A stretch of 41,573 nucleotides of DNA from Thiohalophilus sp046483665 (GTDB lineage Bacteria > Pseudomonadota > Gammaproteobacteria > UBA6429 > Thiohalophilaceae). The position numbers were made by a program, and so were the translations under genes. A model generated the notes under the pieces. That model saw only the letters and a program-made list of their open reading frames with translations, searched no databases and was not told the DNA's origin. Where the stretch lies: contig NZ_JAWOCR010000029.1 of NCBI RefSeq assembly GCF_046483665.1, positions 1-41,573 of the forward strand, written 5' to 3'. How positions within the stretch are numbered: position 1 is the stretch's first letter; the number at the start of each line of letters is the position of its first letter. Shown here one piece after another: positions 1 to 7,663 of this stretch.

Positions 1-306
1 ACCTACTTCCAGCAACTGGCGATGGATATACAAAGTTATCTGCGCCAGCAGATGCCCCGCTGGCGTGAACAATACCAGGGCGTTGAAGAATTATCCGTAG
101 CGGTGATGGGTTGCGTGGTAAACGGCCCCGGTGAAAGCAAGCACGCCAACATCGGCATCAGCCTGCCCGGCACCGGTGAAAAACCGGTTGCGCCGGTCTA
201 TGTCGACGGCGAGAAGACCGTGACCCTCAAGGGTGACAACATCGCCGGAGAATTCCAGCAAATCATCGACGACTACATCCAGCGCCACTATGCACGCCAC
301 GAGTGA
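1..306 (+). CDS. ispG: IspG (GcpE), C-terminal part
   Basis: C-terminal about 100 residues of 4-hydroxy-3-methylbut-2-en-1-yl diphosphate synthase, the [4Fe-4S] enzyme of the cytosolic MEP isoprenoid pathway that reduces MEcPP to HMBPP. The frame is open from the first base (T-Y-F-Q-Q-L-A-M), so the gene begins outside the window. The segment VAVMGCVVNGPGE followed by KHANIGISLPGTGE is the family signature; its Cys is one of the cluster ligands, and the Glu of NGPGE is conserved. The product ends at a normal position with RHYARHE and a TGA stop. Downstream is a repeat-filled gap and then mltF on the opposite strand, so this is the last gene of its transcript. Family assignment is nearly certain. 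Confidence 0.96.
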   Translation, partial: TYFQQLAMDIQSYLRQQMPRWREQYQGVEELSVAVMGCVVNGPGESKHANIGISLPGTGEKPVAPVYVDGEKTVTLKGDNIAGEFQQIIDDYIQRHYARHE

Positions 307-332
307 GCCTGCCATTTTTTCGAAATGCTGGA

Positions 333-489
333 AATAACGCGAAGAACGCAAAGGCGCAAAGAACGCAGAGAAAGATTATCCATGAAGTTACTTGCCGACT
401 TGTGACTTACTGACAACAAGACAACATCCCTGTACTCCATACAATACCTACTTTGCGTCCTCTGCGCCTCCGCGTCCTTTGCGTTGATT
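333..489. repeat. Inverted-repeat element, GC-rich 'ACGCAGAG' family (copy 1)
   Basis: Two arms of about 40 bp, 333-374 and 451-489, are near-perfect inverted copies: each starts with AAT(C)AACGC and continues with units of the kind aaggcgcaa / gaacgcagag. About 76 bp of unrelated sequence separates them. The element lies between convergent ispG and mltF. Related arms occur at 3058-3296, and fragments near 19270, 35437 and 38483. No ORF with coding character crosses it. Confidence 0.8.
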
Positions 490-514
490 CCCAGAATACA
501 GAGAAAGGTGATAT

Positions 515-540
515 CCCTCGTCACTCGTACCTCGTTCCAG
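515..540. repeat. Short 'CACTCGT' heptamer repeat (copy 1)
   Basis: Contains ctcgtcactcgtac followed by ctcgttccag, just 3' of mltF. The same string with more heptamer units and the same trailing gttccag recurs at 30484-30516, next to another minus-strand gene end. Confidence 0.7.
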
Positions 541-556
541 CCCGAAGGGCAAAGGG

Positions 557-1900
557 CTATTCGACTTTGAGGGCCTGCAGCAGCATGTCATGGTAGTTGC
601 GAATACGACGCACGTAGCGCACCGGCTCCAGGCCGCGGGCGTAGCCGTATTTGAGATCCTTGTAATATTTTTTCTGCGCCAGCAACGGTAGAACTTCACG
701 AAATTCGTGCCACAAATTCGGATTCACGCCCTGTTCGCGCGCCAGTTTGCGGGCATCGTAGATATGGCCCATGCCAACATTATAGGCGCCCAGGGCAATC
801 CAGGTGCGATCCGGTTCAGTGATTTCGTCCGGCAGACGCCCGCGCAGGTTTGACAGATATTTGGCTCCGCCCATAATGCTCTGTTGGGGATCGAGGCGAC
901 TATTGATACCTACTTCACGCGCGGTAATCAGGGTCAGCATCATAATGCCGCGCACCCCGGTGGGGCTACGGGCATAGCGGTTCCAGTGGGATTCCTGATA
1001 GGCCTGGGCCGCCAGCAGCGTCCAGTCAATATCATAGCGTTTACCGGCTGCCTGAAACATCTCCTGGTATTTCGGTAACACCCGCCTGACCTTGCGCTGG
1101 AAGGCCCGGGTATCCACATAGTCGAAGACTTCGATGAAGCCGTAATACTTGTTGGTCAGCTGGCGCAGCAGACCGGCTTCATCATACTCTTCCAGCCAGT
1201 TATTCACTTCCCGTTGCAAGCCGCCCGCCTCAACCGGCATGGCCCAGGCCAGTTGTTGCGGTTCTCCGAGATCGAAGCGAACTGACAGCTCCGGCATGTA
1301 ACGCTGATTAATAGCGACGATGTTGGAATCGCCCACAGTACAATCGAGCTTTCGCCGCCAGACCTGTTCCAGCAAATGCTCGGTATCGTTTTCCGGGTTA
1401 ACTTCCCAGCTCAGCCCGGGGATCTCATCTTGCAAACGCTTGAGCTCTTCCACGTAGGTGGTTTCTGCGGGTACTTCGATGGATAGGCCGACCAGGTCTT
1501 CCGGCTCTTCAGGGTAGGCACCGCCACGGCGACAGACCACCTGCTGGGTGACCTGCTGGTAACTATTGGAAAATCGATACCGATTCTCACGCTGCTCGGT
1601 GCGGGTCAGCCCGGCTGCGGCCAGATCTACCTTGCCCTTCTCAAGCAAACTGAGTATTTCAGCCGGATTATTACTCACCACCAGCTCCAGCTCCACACCA
1701 AGATCATCGGCAAAAGCGGAAGCCAGATCGTATTCGAAGCCCGTCTTCCCGTCACGATCGACATAATAGGTCGTCGGGGCGTTACGGGTGACCACTACCA
1801 GCTTGCCCTCTTCCTGCACGCGATTGAGATAGGTTTCCTCGCCACAGGCGGCAAGCAAAATCGTCAGCAGCAGCAAGCCACCATAACGTAACTGTTTCAA
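557..1900 (-). CDS. mltF: Membrane-bound lytic murein transglycosylase F (MltF)
   Basis: Outer-membrane lipoprotein that cleaves the glycan strands of peptidoglycan to 1,6-anhydromuropeptides. An N-terminal solute-binding-like (SBP_bac_3) domain spans about residues 30-255, followed by a C-terminal SLT domain with catalytic Glu in AYQESHW and then SPTGVRGIMMLT; the link FDYVDTRAFQRKVRRVLP is typical of MltF. I chose the TTG at 1900 because it gives a compact lipoprotein signal, MKQLRYGGLLLLTILLAAC with Cys19, and overlaps the stop of the upstream transporter gene as TTGA. An ATG at 1954 would add 18 polar residues and overlap that gene by 58 bp. About 447 aa, close to the E. coli enzyme minus its C-terminal tail. 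Probably translationally coupled to the transporter gene. Confidence 0.93.
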   Translation of the reverse strand: MKQLRYGGLLLLTILLAACGEETYLNRVQEEGKLVVVTRNAPTTYYVDRDGKTGFEYDLASAFADDLGVELELVVSNNPAEILSLLEKGKVDLAAAGLTRTEQRENRYRFSNSYQQVTQQVVCRRGGAYPEEPEDLVGLSIEVPAETTYVEELKRLQDEIPGLSWEVNPENDTEHLLEQVWRRKLDCTVGDSNIVAINQRYMPELSVRFDLGEPQQLAWAMPVEAGGLQREVNNWLEEYDEAGLLRQLTNKYYGFIEVFDYVDTRAFQRKVRRVLPKYQEMFQAAGKRYDIDWTLLAAQAYQESHWNRYARSPTGVRGIMMLTLITAREVGINSRLDPQQSIMGGAKYLSNLRGRLPDEITEPDRTWIALGAYNVGMGHIYDARKLAREQGVNPNLWHEFREVLPLLAQKKYYKDLKYGYARGLEPVRYVRRIRNYHDMLLQALKVE

Positions 1901-2799
1901 TCCGGCTCGTTCACTGCGCGATTGCGCAGGGTTCGAATAATCAGTCCACCCCATTGATAGAGTCCCATTCCCAGCAGGATCAACATCGCTCCCAGATAAA
2001 GCTCGAGTCCGATCTGTTCCTGGTTGAATAAACGCCCGAACAACAGGGCAAGTACAGGTGTCAACAAAGTTACCAGCGCCACGCGACTGGCATCAATCTG
2101 TTTAAGCACATAAAAGAACATGATAAAGCCCAGCACCGAACCAAATATGGCCAGATACAGAATCGAGCCAGCTGCCCGCAAGCCAATATCCGTCGGCCAC
2201 TGGCCATCGAAAAGTAACCAGACCAGCAAATAACAGGGTGCCACCACCAGCAGTGCGCCACTGGTCGATTCCAGCCCGGATAACTGTGCGTTGATCTTTT
2301 TCACCAGCACCATGCTCAAGGAATGCAGACAGACCGCCAGCACTATGGCCCCAATTCCATAGCCGGCCTGCTCACTCAGGTGCAGGCCCCGGGCAAAGAC
2401 CACAGTCAATCCGGATAGCGCCAGGATGATGCCCCCCATTTTGTGCCAGGTCAGGGCGCGCTCCTGTAGCCACAGGGCCGCCATAACCCCGGTGATGATG
2501 GGGGTCAGACCAAACAGCACGGATATCAACCCCGAGGGAATATACTGCGCGCCCCAGTAAACACTGGTCATGGCACCGAATACCCCGATGCCCCCCGCCA
2601 GATAACTTTTCAGGGCGGCACGGTCCCGGGGGAGTCCCCGCGACAATAATGTCAGCAGGACTCCACAGACCAGTGCCCCGAGCCACATCCGCGCGGCCAC
2701 ACCGAACAAAAAGCCGGGCCCTTCCCCACTCCACTTGATTGCCAGCGGCGTGGTCGACCAGATCAACACCACACCCATATAGGCTGCCGGCACCGACAT
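1897..2799 (-). CDS. EamA/DMT-family transporter
   Basis: Inner-membrane protein of the drug/metabolite transporter superfamily: ten hydrophobic segments in two EamA repeats, the first beginning AAYMGVVLIWSTTPLAIKW, with the typical motif SVYWGAQYIPSGLISVLFG in the first half. Substrate unknown; relatives export amino acids or metabolites. The ATG at 2799 is preceded by AAGGGAG at a good distance. The longer reading from 2838 would run through a terminator hairpin and is rejected. The gene ends RAVNEPD and overlaps the mltF TTG start by 4 bp, so the two are likely cotranscribed. The intrinsic terminator upstream implies either isolation from upstream transcription or leader control. Confidence 0.88.
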   Translation of the reverse strand: MSVPAAYMGVVLIWSTTPLAIKWSGEGPGFLFGVAARMWLGALVCGVLLTLLSRGLPRDRAALKSYLAGGIGVFGAMTSVYWGAQYIPSGLISVLFGLTPIITGVMAALWLQERALTWHKMGGIILALSGLTVVFARGLHLSEQAGYGIGAIVLAVCLHSLSMVLVKKINAQLSGLESTSGALLVVAPCYLLVWLLFDGQWPTDIGLRAAGSILYLAIFGSVLGFIMFFYVLKQIDASRVALVTLLTPVLALLFGRLFNQEQIGLELYLGAMLILLGMGLYQWGGLIIRTLRNRAVNEPD

Positions 2800-2820
2800 A
2801 CTTTTCTCCCTTGAACGGTC

Positions 2821-2858
2821 CAAAACGAAAAAAGCCACAGTTTTCAGGCTGTGGCTTT
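2821..2858 (-). terminator. Strong intrinsic terminator in front of the DMT transporter gene
   Basis: On the minus strand a perfect 10-bp stem AAAGCCACAG / CTGTGGCTTT (2858-2849 and 2840-2831) with an 8-base loop runs into TTTTTTCGTTTT. It ends about 20 bases before the transporter's ATG. It either stops transcription from upstream or acts as an attenuator. Confidence 0.75.
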
Positions 2859-3057
2859 TGGAAAATCCGGTATTGCTTTATTTAACGACTGCTACAACAA
2901 GACCCTTTCCATCCGCCACGCACGGCCCATTGCCCAGACACGCAGGCGTACCGGGCAGACAGAGTTCCTGGCAGAATGAATAGCGTTAAACATGCTAATG
3001 AGTTTGCGTTGAGAATCGGCGGGTGTCAAGCGTCGGTCACATATACGTTCACTGGCA

Positions 3058-3296
3058 AATAACGCGGAGGACGCGGAGACGCAGAGTCGCAGAGAAATAA
3101 ACTGATTTGTTTTTTTCCGACTCTCGTCATCGATAAAGCCATAGTCAGTTGTAATGCTGGATACAGCCACGTTGGATAAATGAAATACCCAGTGATAACC
3201 CAAAAAACCGGTAACCCAGAGTTTCCAAACTAAACTATTTTTTTCTCCACGCCTCTGCGTCTCCGCGAACTCCGCGAACTCCGCGTTGATTTCCAG
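3058..3296. repeat. Inverted-repeat element, GC-rich 'ACGCGGAG' family (copy 2)
   Basis: The gap 2859-3317 holds this element and no convincing gene. The left arm 3058-3101 has units such as aacgcggag, gacgcggag and acgcagag. The right arm 3249-3292 is its inverted counterpart with one more 9-bp unit (gcgaactcc twice). About 140 bp of unrelated sequence lies between. The outer ends match copy 1 at 333-489 (AATAACGC / GCGTTGATT). The 138-aa frame across it reads as low-complexity artefact. Confidence 0.8.
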
Positions 3297-3317
3297 AGCG
3301 CCGAACAAAGGAAGAAG

Positions 3318-3887
3318 TCAGCGGACGTAGATGTATTTCCAGTCGACGCCGGTGGCGTCGCGCAGGCGCTTGAGGATGCCGTCGGTGGGTACGGCCTCGT
3401 GGGGATAGATGTTGTAGAGTTCGATGAACGTCCGGGAAAAGGCCCCGCTTTTGCGCCAGTTAAGTTCGGTCGCGGCGGACTCGGCGCCGCACTGAGGACA
3501 GATATAACGGTAATTATCCGGATCGGCCTGCCAGCCGTCGATTATATCAGCCCAGTTCTCTTCCCGATGACGGCACTGGCGACAATGGACCTGCACCTGT
3601 TGCGGCCCACCGCGAAACTGCAACTGCTCGCTATAGCGGAGGCCGACATGGCAGAACTGCCCGGAGTCGGGCATCCGGGGTTCAAAATCCACCGCCGGTG
3701 AGCAACCAAGAAAACTGATGTGCTGCAAAAAAGCCTGGCCCGCCTGATAGCGTTCGTCGGGGAGCTCCTGGAGCGACTCACCAATCAGGCCGGCCTGCCG
3801 AAGGAGTTCGACCAGGGCGGGCGGATCGATCGGGCGGTAATCGGGATCAACCGGATACAGCAACAATGACGGCAGAGAAGAAGACAT
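3318..3887 (-). CDS. Conserved hypothetical protein with a zinc-ribbon
   Basis: A 189-aa soluble protein I cannot name. Residues 1-30 contain LLLYPVDPDYRPIDPPALVE; the middle has a Cys/His-containing stretch around GCS and QFCHVG; and CRQC (102-105) with CPQC (130-133) forms a zinc-ribbon-like four-Cys knuckle pair. The C-terminus ends with TGVDWKYIYVR, suggesting a defined fold rather than a random frame. The ATG at 3887 was chosen because the protein core begins there and ccaggtg precedes it; the frame extends 36 codons upstream with poor composition. It stands alone between the repeat element and a divergent small gene. Nucleic-acid or metal binding is possible but unproven. Confidence 0.75.
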   Translation of the reverse strand: MSSSLPSLLLYPVDPDYRPIDPPALVELLRQAGLIGESLQELPDERYQAGQAFLQHISFLGCSPAVDFEPRMPDSGQFCHVGLRYSEQLQFRGGPQQVQVHCRQCRHREENWADIIDGWQADPDNYRYICPQCGAESAATELNWRKSGAFSRTFIELYNIYPHEAVPTDGILKRLRDATGVDWKYIYVR

Positions 3888-4002
3888 CGAAACACCTGGG
3901 ACAAACCGAAGCGCCAGTATACCAGCCCTGTCCCGGTGATTAACCCCATGAATTGTCATGTATCCATCCGGATTTGAGGGCGATCCCTCCGCCACAAAAT
4001 GC

Positions 4003-4008
4003 TAGAAT
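4003..4008 (+). promoter_or_regulatory. Candidate -10 box (TAGAAT)
   Basis: TAGAAT stands 27 bases before the first ATG of the small gene at 4036. No good -35 at the usual distance. The same hexamer precedes the genes at 6388 and 16907. Confidence 0.4.
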
Positions 4009-4035
4009 GGGCAACTGAATACGTAGCGATAACGA

Positions 4036-4353
4036 ATGGGATTGGCGATGAGCGGTAAAGAGTATTCCAAAGAAGAGCAGATTCTGCAGATCATGCGCAA
4101 GGTGTTGACCGATGTGGCCAAAGACACCTACACCAAACCCGGGCTCAAGCATCCCCTGTCGGAAGAGACCATTATTTCGATTCGCGACTGCCTGGGATTG
4201 ATTTCCACCCGCGAGAAGGAACTGGCCGAGGAAGCCGGCCGACCAAACCAGATGCGCCCGCGTTACATTGATGAGCCGCAGGATTCAGTAGTCATTCCAC
4301 TGGACATGACCGGGCTGAAGAAAAACAAATCTTCCGATCCCGAATCCAAATAA
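4036..4353 (+). CDS. Small conserved hypothetical protein
   Basis: About 101-105 aa, acidic and helical, with no membrane segment and no cysteine cluster (single Cys in RDCLGL). It reads SGKEYSKEEQILQIMRKVLT near the start, then LSEETIISIRDCLGLISTREKEL, and ends with a Lys/Ser-rich tail. Regular codon use supports a real gene. Two starts are possible, ATG 4036 and ATG 4048; neither has a strong Shine-Dalgarno and the second gives MSGKEYS. It is divergent from the zinc-ribbon gene and converges on uup with only three bases between the stops. I do not recognise the family and propose no function. Confidence 0.7.
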   Translation: MGLAMSGKEYSKEEQILQIMRKVLTDVAKDTYTKPGLKHPLSEETIISIRDCLGLISTREKELAEEAGRPNQMRPRYIDEPQDSVVIPLDMTGLKKNKSSDPESK

Positions 4354-4356
4354 CGG

Positions 4357-6276
4357 CTACTCCAGCTCTTCCCAACGCCGAAAGCAGACCTCCAGTTCGG
4401 CATTGATCTGATCCAGCCGCTGCAGAATAGTGGCAATGGTGTCGCGCTCTTGCTGATAAAAAGCCGGGTCGCTGATTTCCTCCTGCAGCTGCTGCTGTTC
4501 CTGCTCCAGTTGCTCGATGTTCCCCGGCAAGGCCTGAAGTTCCTGCTGCTCCCGGTAACCGAGTTTGCGCTTGCTGGCCTGCGCCGGCTGCAACACCCGC
4601 GTTTCGGGCGTTGGTGTGACGTTGGGATTAACGGCGTCATCGGGCATGGGGTCCCGGGGAGTTAGCGGATGCTGCTGACGATAGCGATACCAGTCGTGAT
4701 AACCACCGACATATTCATTCACCACGCCTTCTTCCTCGAACACCAGGACACTGGTGACGACGTTATCGAGGAAAGTCCGATCGTGGCTGACAACAATCAG
4801 CGTGCCGTCATAGTTCAGCAAAAGGTCTTCAAGCAGCTCAAGGGTTTCCACATCGAGATCGTTGGTCGGCTCGTCCAGCACCAGCAGGTTGGCTGGCTGA
4901 GTGAACAATTTGGCCAGTAACAGGCGATTGCGTTCGCCGCCGGAGAGACTTCTGACCGGCGCATGGACCTGTTTGACCGGAAACAGGAATTCACGCAAAT
5001 AACCGATGGCGTGACGCTTGCGCCCCTGCACCTCGACCATCTCGCTGCCTTCGTTGAGATTGTCCAGCACCGATTTTTGCGGATCAAGAATCGCCCGGTG
5101 CTGATCGAAATAGGCCGTTTCCAGTTTGGTGCCGAGGCGCACTTTGCCGTCATCCGGTTTCACCTCGCCAAGCAACACCCGAATCAGGGTGCTTTTACCG
5201 ACGCCGTTGGGGCCGATAATGCCAATCCGATCGCCACGCATGATGCGGGTAGAAAAATCTTTGAGAATCGGCTTGCCATCATAGGCGAAATTGACGTGTT
5301 CCACCTCCGCCACCAGTTTGCCGGACGTCTGTGCTTCGTCCAGGTTAAGACGAACCTGACCCTGGCGATCGCGACGCTGGCGTACCTCCTCGCGCATCTG
5401 CTGCAAGGCCCGCACCCGACCCATATTGCGGGTACGCCGGGCCTTGATGCCCTTGCGGATCCAGGCTTCCTCTTCGGCCAGCTTTTTGTTCTGCCGGGCG
5501 CGCTGTTTTTCCTCTGCCTCCAGTAACTGTTCCTTTTTCTCCAGATAATGCTGGTAATCGCCGGGCCAGGAACTGAGCTGACCACGGTCCAGCTGGATAA
5601 TGCGAGTAGCCAGGTTTTGTAAAAAACTGCGATCATGAGTGATAAAGACCAGGCAGCCCGAATAGCCGAGCAGGAACTGCTCCAGCCAGGTGATGCCTTC
5701 GATATCCAGGTGATTGGTTGGCTCATCCAGTAATAACAGATCGGGTTCACTGACCAGCGCGCGGGCCATCAGCACGCGGCGCTTCATACCGCCGGACAGG
5801 GTGGCCAATGGTGCCTGCTCGGGCAGATCCATTTTGCTGATGGCGGAAGCCACCCGTTGCTCCAGGCGCCAGCCATCCACCGCTTCGAGCTGATGCTGCA
5901 ATTCGCTCAGCCGTTCCACGCCTCGCGGGGAATCATCGAACTGATGCAGCGCCTGATGATAGGCTTTCAGTAACTCCCCCGCTTCTTGCAAACCGCCGGC
6001 CACGATCTCGAATACCGTCTGTCCGGCTTCCTGCGGGACGTCCTGGTGCAAATGGGCGATGCGCAGGGTGTCGGGGTACCAGATTTCACCCTCGTCGGGC
6101 TGGATATCGCCATTGAGCAGATGCATAAGAGTCGATTTGCCCGAGCCGTTGCGCCCGACCAGACAAACCCGCTCGCCCCGTTCAAGCTGCAGCTCGACGT
6201 GATCCAGCAACGGCTGCTCGCCGAAACTGAGGTTCACATCTTTGAAGGTTAAAATAGGCGGCATCGACATCATCAT
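4357..6276 (-). CDS. uup: ABC-F family ATPase Uup
   Basis: Cytosolic protein with two ABC ATPase domains and no membrane domain. Walker A motifs are GRNGSGKST (41-49) and GPNGVGKST (near 355); signatures LSGGMKRR and LSGGERNR; Walker B LLLLDEPTNHLD and LLVLDEPTNDLD. A basic linker (KGIKARRTRNMGRVRALQ) joins the domains. The C-terminal 70 residues form a Gln/Glu-rich coiled coil, which separates Uup from YheS/EttA. ABC-F proteins act on ribosomes; Uup has been linked to branched DNA and to precise excision of transposons, the coiled coil binding DNA. The start cluster MMMSM leaves the exact ATG open. 639 aa, normal length. Monocistronic by appearance. Confidence 0.94.
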   Translation of the reverse strand: MMMSMPPILTFKDVNLSFGEQPLLDHVELQLERGERVCLVGRNGSGKSTLMHLLNGDIQPDEGEIWYPDTLRIAHLHQDVPQEAGQTVFEIVAGGLQEAGELLKAYHQALHQFDDSPRGVERLSELQHQLEAVDGWRLEQRVASAISKMDLPEQAPLATLSGGMKRRVLMARALVSEPDLLLLDEPTNHLDIEGITWLEQFLLGYSGCLVFITHDRSFLQNLATRIIQLDRGQLSSWPGDYQHYLEKKEQLLEAEEKQRARQNKKLAEEEAWIRKGIKARRTRNMGRVRALQQMREEVRQRRDRQGQVRLNLDEAQTSGKLVAEVEHVNFAYDGKPILKDFSTRIMRGDRIGIIGPNGVGKSTLIRVLLGEVKPDDGKVRLGTKLETAYFDQHRAILDPQKSVLDNLNEGSEMVEVQGRKRHAIGYLREFLFPVKQVHAPVRSLSGGERNRLLLAKLFTQPANLLVLDEPTNDLDVETLELLEDLLLNYDGTLIVVSHDRTFLDNVVTSVLVFEEEGVVNEYVGGYHDWYRYRQQHPLTPRDPMPDDAVNPNVTPTPETRVLQPAQASKRKLGYREQQELQALPGNIEQLEQEQQQLQEEISDPAFYQQERDTIATILQRLDQINAELEVCFRRWEELE

Positions 6277-6350
6277 CGGTTGGAAGGGCGGGCAGTATAA
6301 CGTATTCGCTTGCGCCGATCAGGGTGCTTCCGCCCTCTGCGCGATTGAGC

Positions 6351-6356
6351 TAGAAT
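6351..6356 (+). promoter_or_regulatory. Candidate -10 box (TAGAAT)
   Basis: TAGAAT 31 bases before the ydcH-like ATG; TTCCGC at 6328-6333 with a 17-bp spacer is a weak -35. Confidence 0.4.
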
Positions 6357-6387
6357 TGCCCTCCCCTTTATAACCGGTTCCGCTGCT

Positions 6388-6594
6388 ATGGATGAACACG
6401 AGGCTGCACAATTACGTGACAAGCTGCAGACCCTGGTGTGCGAACATCGGGATCTCGATGATGTCATCAATCGTCTGGTGCAGGATCCCACTATCGATCA
6501 GCTGCGGCTGAGCCGCATGAAAAAGCGCAAGCTGCAGCTCAAGGATATGATCGCCCGGGTACGCAGCCGCCTGATTCCCGATATGGAAGCCTGA
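6388..6594 (+). CDS. YdcH family protein (DUF465)
   Basis: A 68-aa cytosolic helical protein. The motif EHRDLDDVINRLVQDP followed by LRLSRMKKRKLQLKDMI is diagnostic of DUF465/YdcH, which forms an antiparallel helical hairpin. Function is unknown in the family. The ATG at 6388 is the only sensible start. It heads a run of three same-strand genes (this, a PilZ protein, a thioredoxin-like/HEAT protein) with gaps of 76 and 51 bp, and TAGAAT sits upstream, so an operon is plausible. Confidence 0.88.
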   Translation: MDEHEAAQLRDKLQTLVCEHRDLDDVINRLVQDPTIDQLRLSRMKKRKLQLKDMIARVRSRLIPDMEA

Positions 6595-6670
6595 TTGGCA
6601 TAGTGCTGGCTTGCGCCGACTGATCCGGCAGGATAAAGTTACTGGCAGGTACTCAAGCCCGGATCACAGT

Positions 6671-6964
6671 ATGGCCAGCGAGCCGGTCAGTGACAAACGC
6701 CATCATGCCCGTTTTGCCCTGGCGCTGGATGTCAGGGTGACATTCGAGCATGACAGCTTCATTCTCAAAACCCGCGATATCAGCGACGGGGGCGTCTATC
6801 TGGCGATCGAAGAGGACGCCAGCACGCTGCCGCCGCTGGGTAGCCGGGTCAGCCTGCAGGTCCAGACTCCGCTTCTGGATGATGAGCCCCCGCCGGTGGT
6901 CGCGGGCGAAGTCGTGCGTCGCACCGATGAAGGTATCGGCATCCGTTTTCTGGAAGATGAGTGA
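6671..6964 (+). CDS. PilZ domain protein (putative c-di-GMP receptor)
   Basis: A 97-aa single-domain PilZ protein. The c-di-GMP-binding signatures are visible: a KRHHARF segment giving RxxxR (Arg10, Arg14) and DISDGGVYL giving D/NxSxxG about 30 residues later. It is expected to bind cyclic di-GMP in the cytosol and relay it to motility, pili or exopolysaccharide; the partner is unknown. The ATG at 6671 is chosen because the domain begins right after it and cggatcac precedes it; the open frame to 6611 adds a 20-residue Arg-rich stretch from a TTG that looks non-coding. Second gene of the ydcH-pilZ-trx/HEAT group. Confidence 0.88.
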   Translation: MASEPVSDKRHHARFALALDVRVTFEHDSFILKTRDISDGGVYLAIEEDASTLPPLGSRVSLQVQTPLLDDEPPPVVAGEVVRRTDEGIGIRFLEDE

Positions 6965-7015
6965 CCGGCACTGCCACCCCTTTTGAACCCGCTATTTTCC
7001 GAGCCAAACTCTGTC

Positions 7016-7663
7016 ATGTCACAAACAGCCCCTGATGCGGAAGTATTGATTGCCACCGGCTGCGCCCACTGCCCCGCCGTGTTACAGGCATTGAGCGATC
7101 TGCTCAAAGAAGGTGTGATTCGGGAGTTGCGGGTCAGCAATATCGTGGTCGATCCCTCACGGGCCCGGGAGCTGGGGATACGCACCACGCCCTGGACCCG
7201 CATCGGCCCTTTTACTCTCGCGGGCAACTATTCTCCCGGAGAGTTGCGCCACTGGGCCGAGCAGGCCAGCAGTGAATCGGGCATTGCCGATTACATCCGC
7301 AGCCATCTCAAGGAAGGCGAATTGCAGACCATCGAGACATTTTTGCGCCAACAGCCCGAATGGCTCAAGGTGATTATCGGTCTGCTGGAGCAGGACGATC
7401 TGGAGATCCAGGTCCGCCTGGGTCTGGATGCGGTACTCGAGTCACTGGCTGGCAGTGAGGCATTGAAACAACTGGCCCCGGAATTTGCCCGTCTGTCGGA
7501 AAACAACAATGCCCAGATCCGGGGTGATGCCACTCATTATCTGGCCCTGACCGGTGATCCCGATATCCGGCCCCGGCTGGAAAAACGCCTGCAGGACGAC
7601 TCTCCCGAAATTCGCGAGATTGCCCGCGAGGGGCTGGATCGCCTGGACCAGAATCAGGCCTGA
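7016..7663 (+). CDS. Thioredoxin-like domain fused to HEAT-like repeats
   Basis: A 215-aa cytosolic protein. Residues 8-85 form a thioredoxin/glutaredoxin-like fold with a CAHC motif (ATGCAHCP, Cys16 and Cys19) and a cis-Pro region in RTTPWTRIG. Residues 95-215 are HEAT-like helical pairs (IQVRLGLDAVLESLAG, IRGDATHYLALTGDPDI, SPEIREIAREGLDRL). This suggests a redox or metal-handling head on a protein-binding scaffold. No signal peptide. The ATG at 7016 starts just before the domain; the upstream frame to 6983 is weak. Its 3' end overlaps the convergent HDOD gene by 10 bp. Target unknown. Confidence 0.83.
   Translation: MSQTAPDAEVLIATGCAHCPAVLQALSDLLKEGVIRELRVSNIVVDPSRARELGIRTTPWTRIGPFTLAGNYSPGELRHWAEQASSESGIADYIRSHLKEGELQTIETFLRQQPEWLKVIIGLLEQDDLEIQVRLGLDAVLESLAGSEALKQLAPEFARLSENNNAQIRGDATHYLALTGDPDIRPRLEKRLQDDSPEIREIAREGLDRLDQNQA

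Noticed and set aside
2892..3308. 138-aa minus-strand frame across the gap upstream of the DMT transporter
   Set aside because: It translates the GC-rich repeat arms into low-complexity FAEFAETQRRG-like text, has no ribosome site, and its composition is not protein-like.
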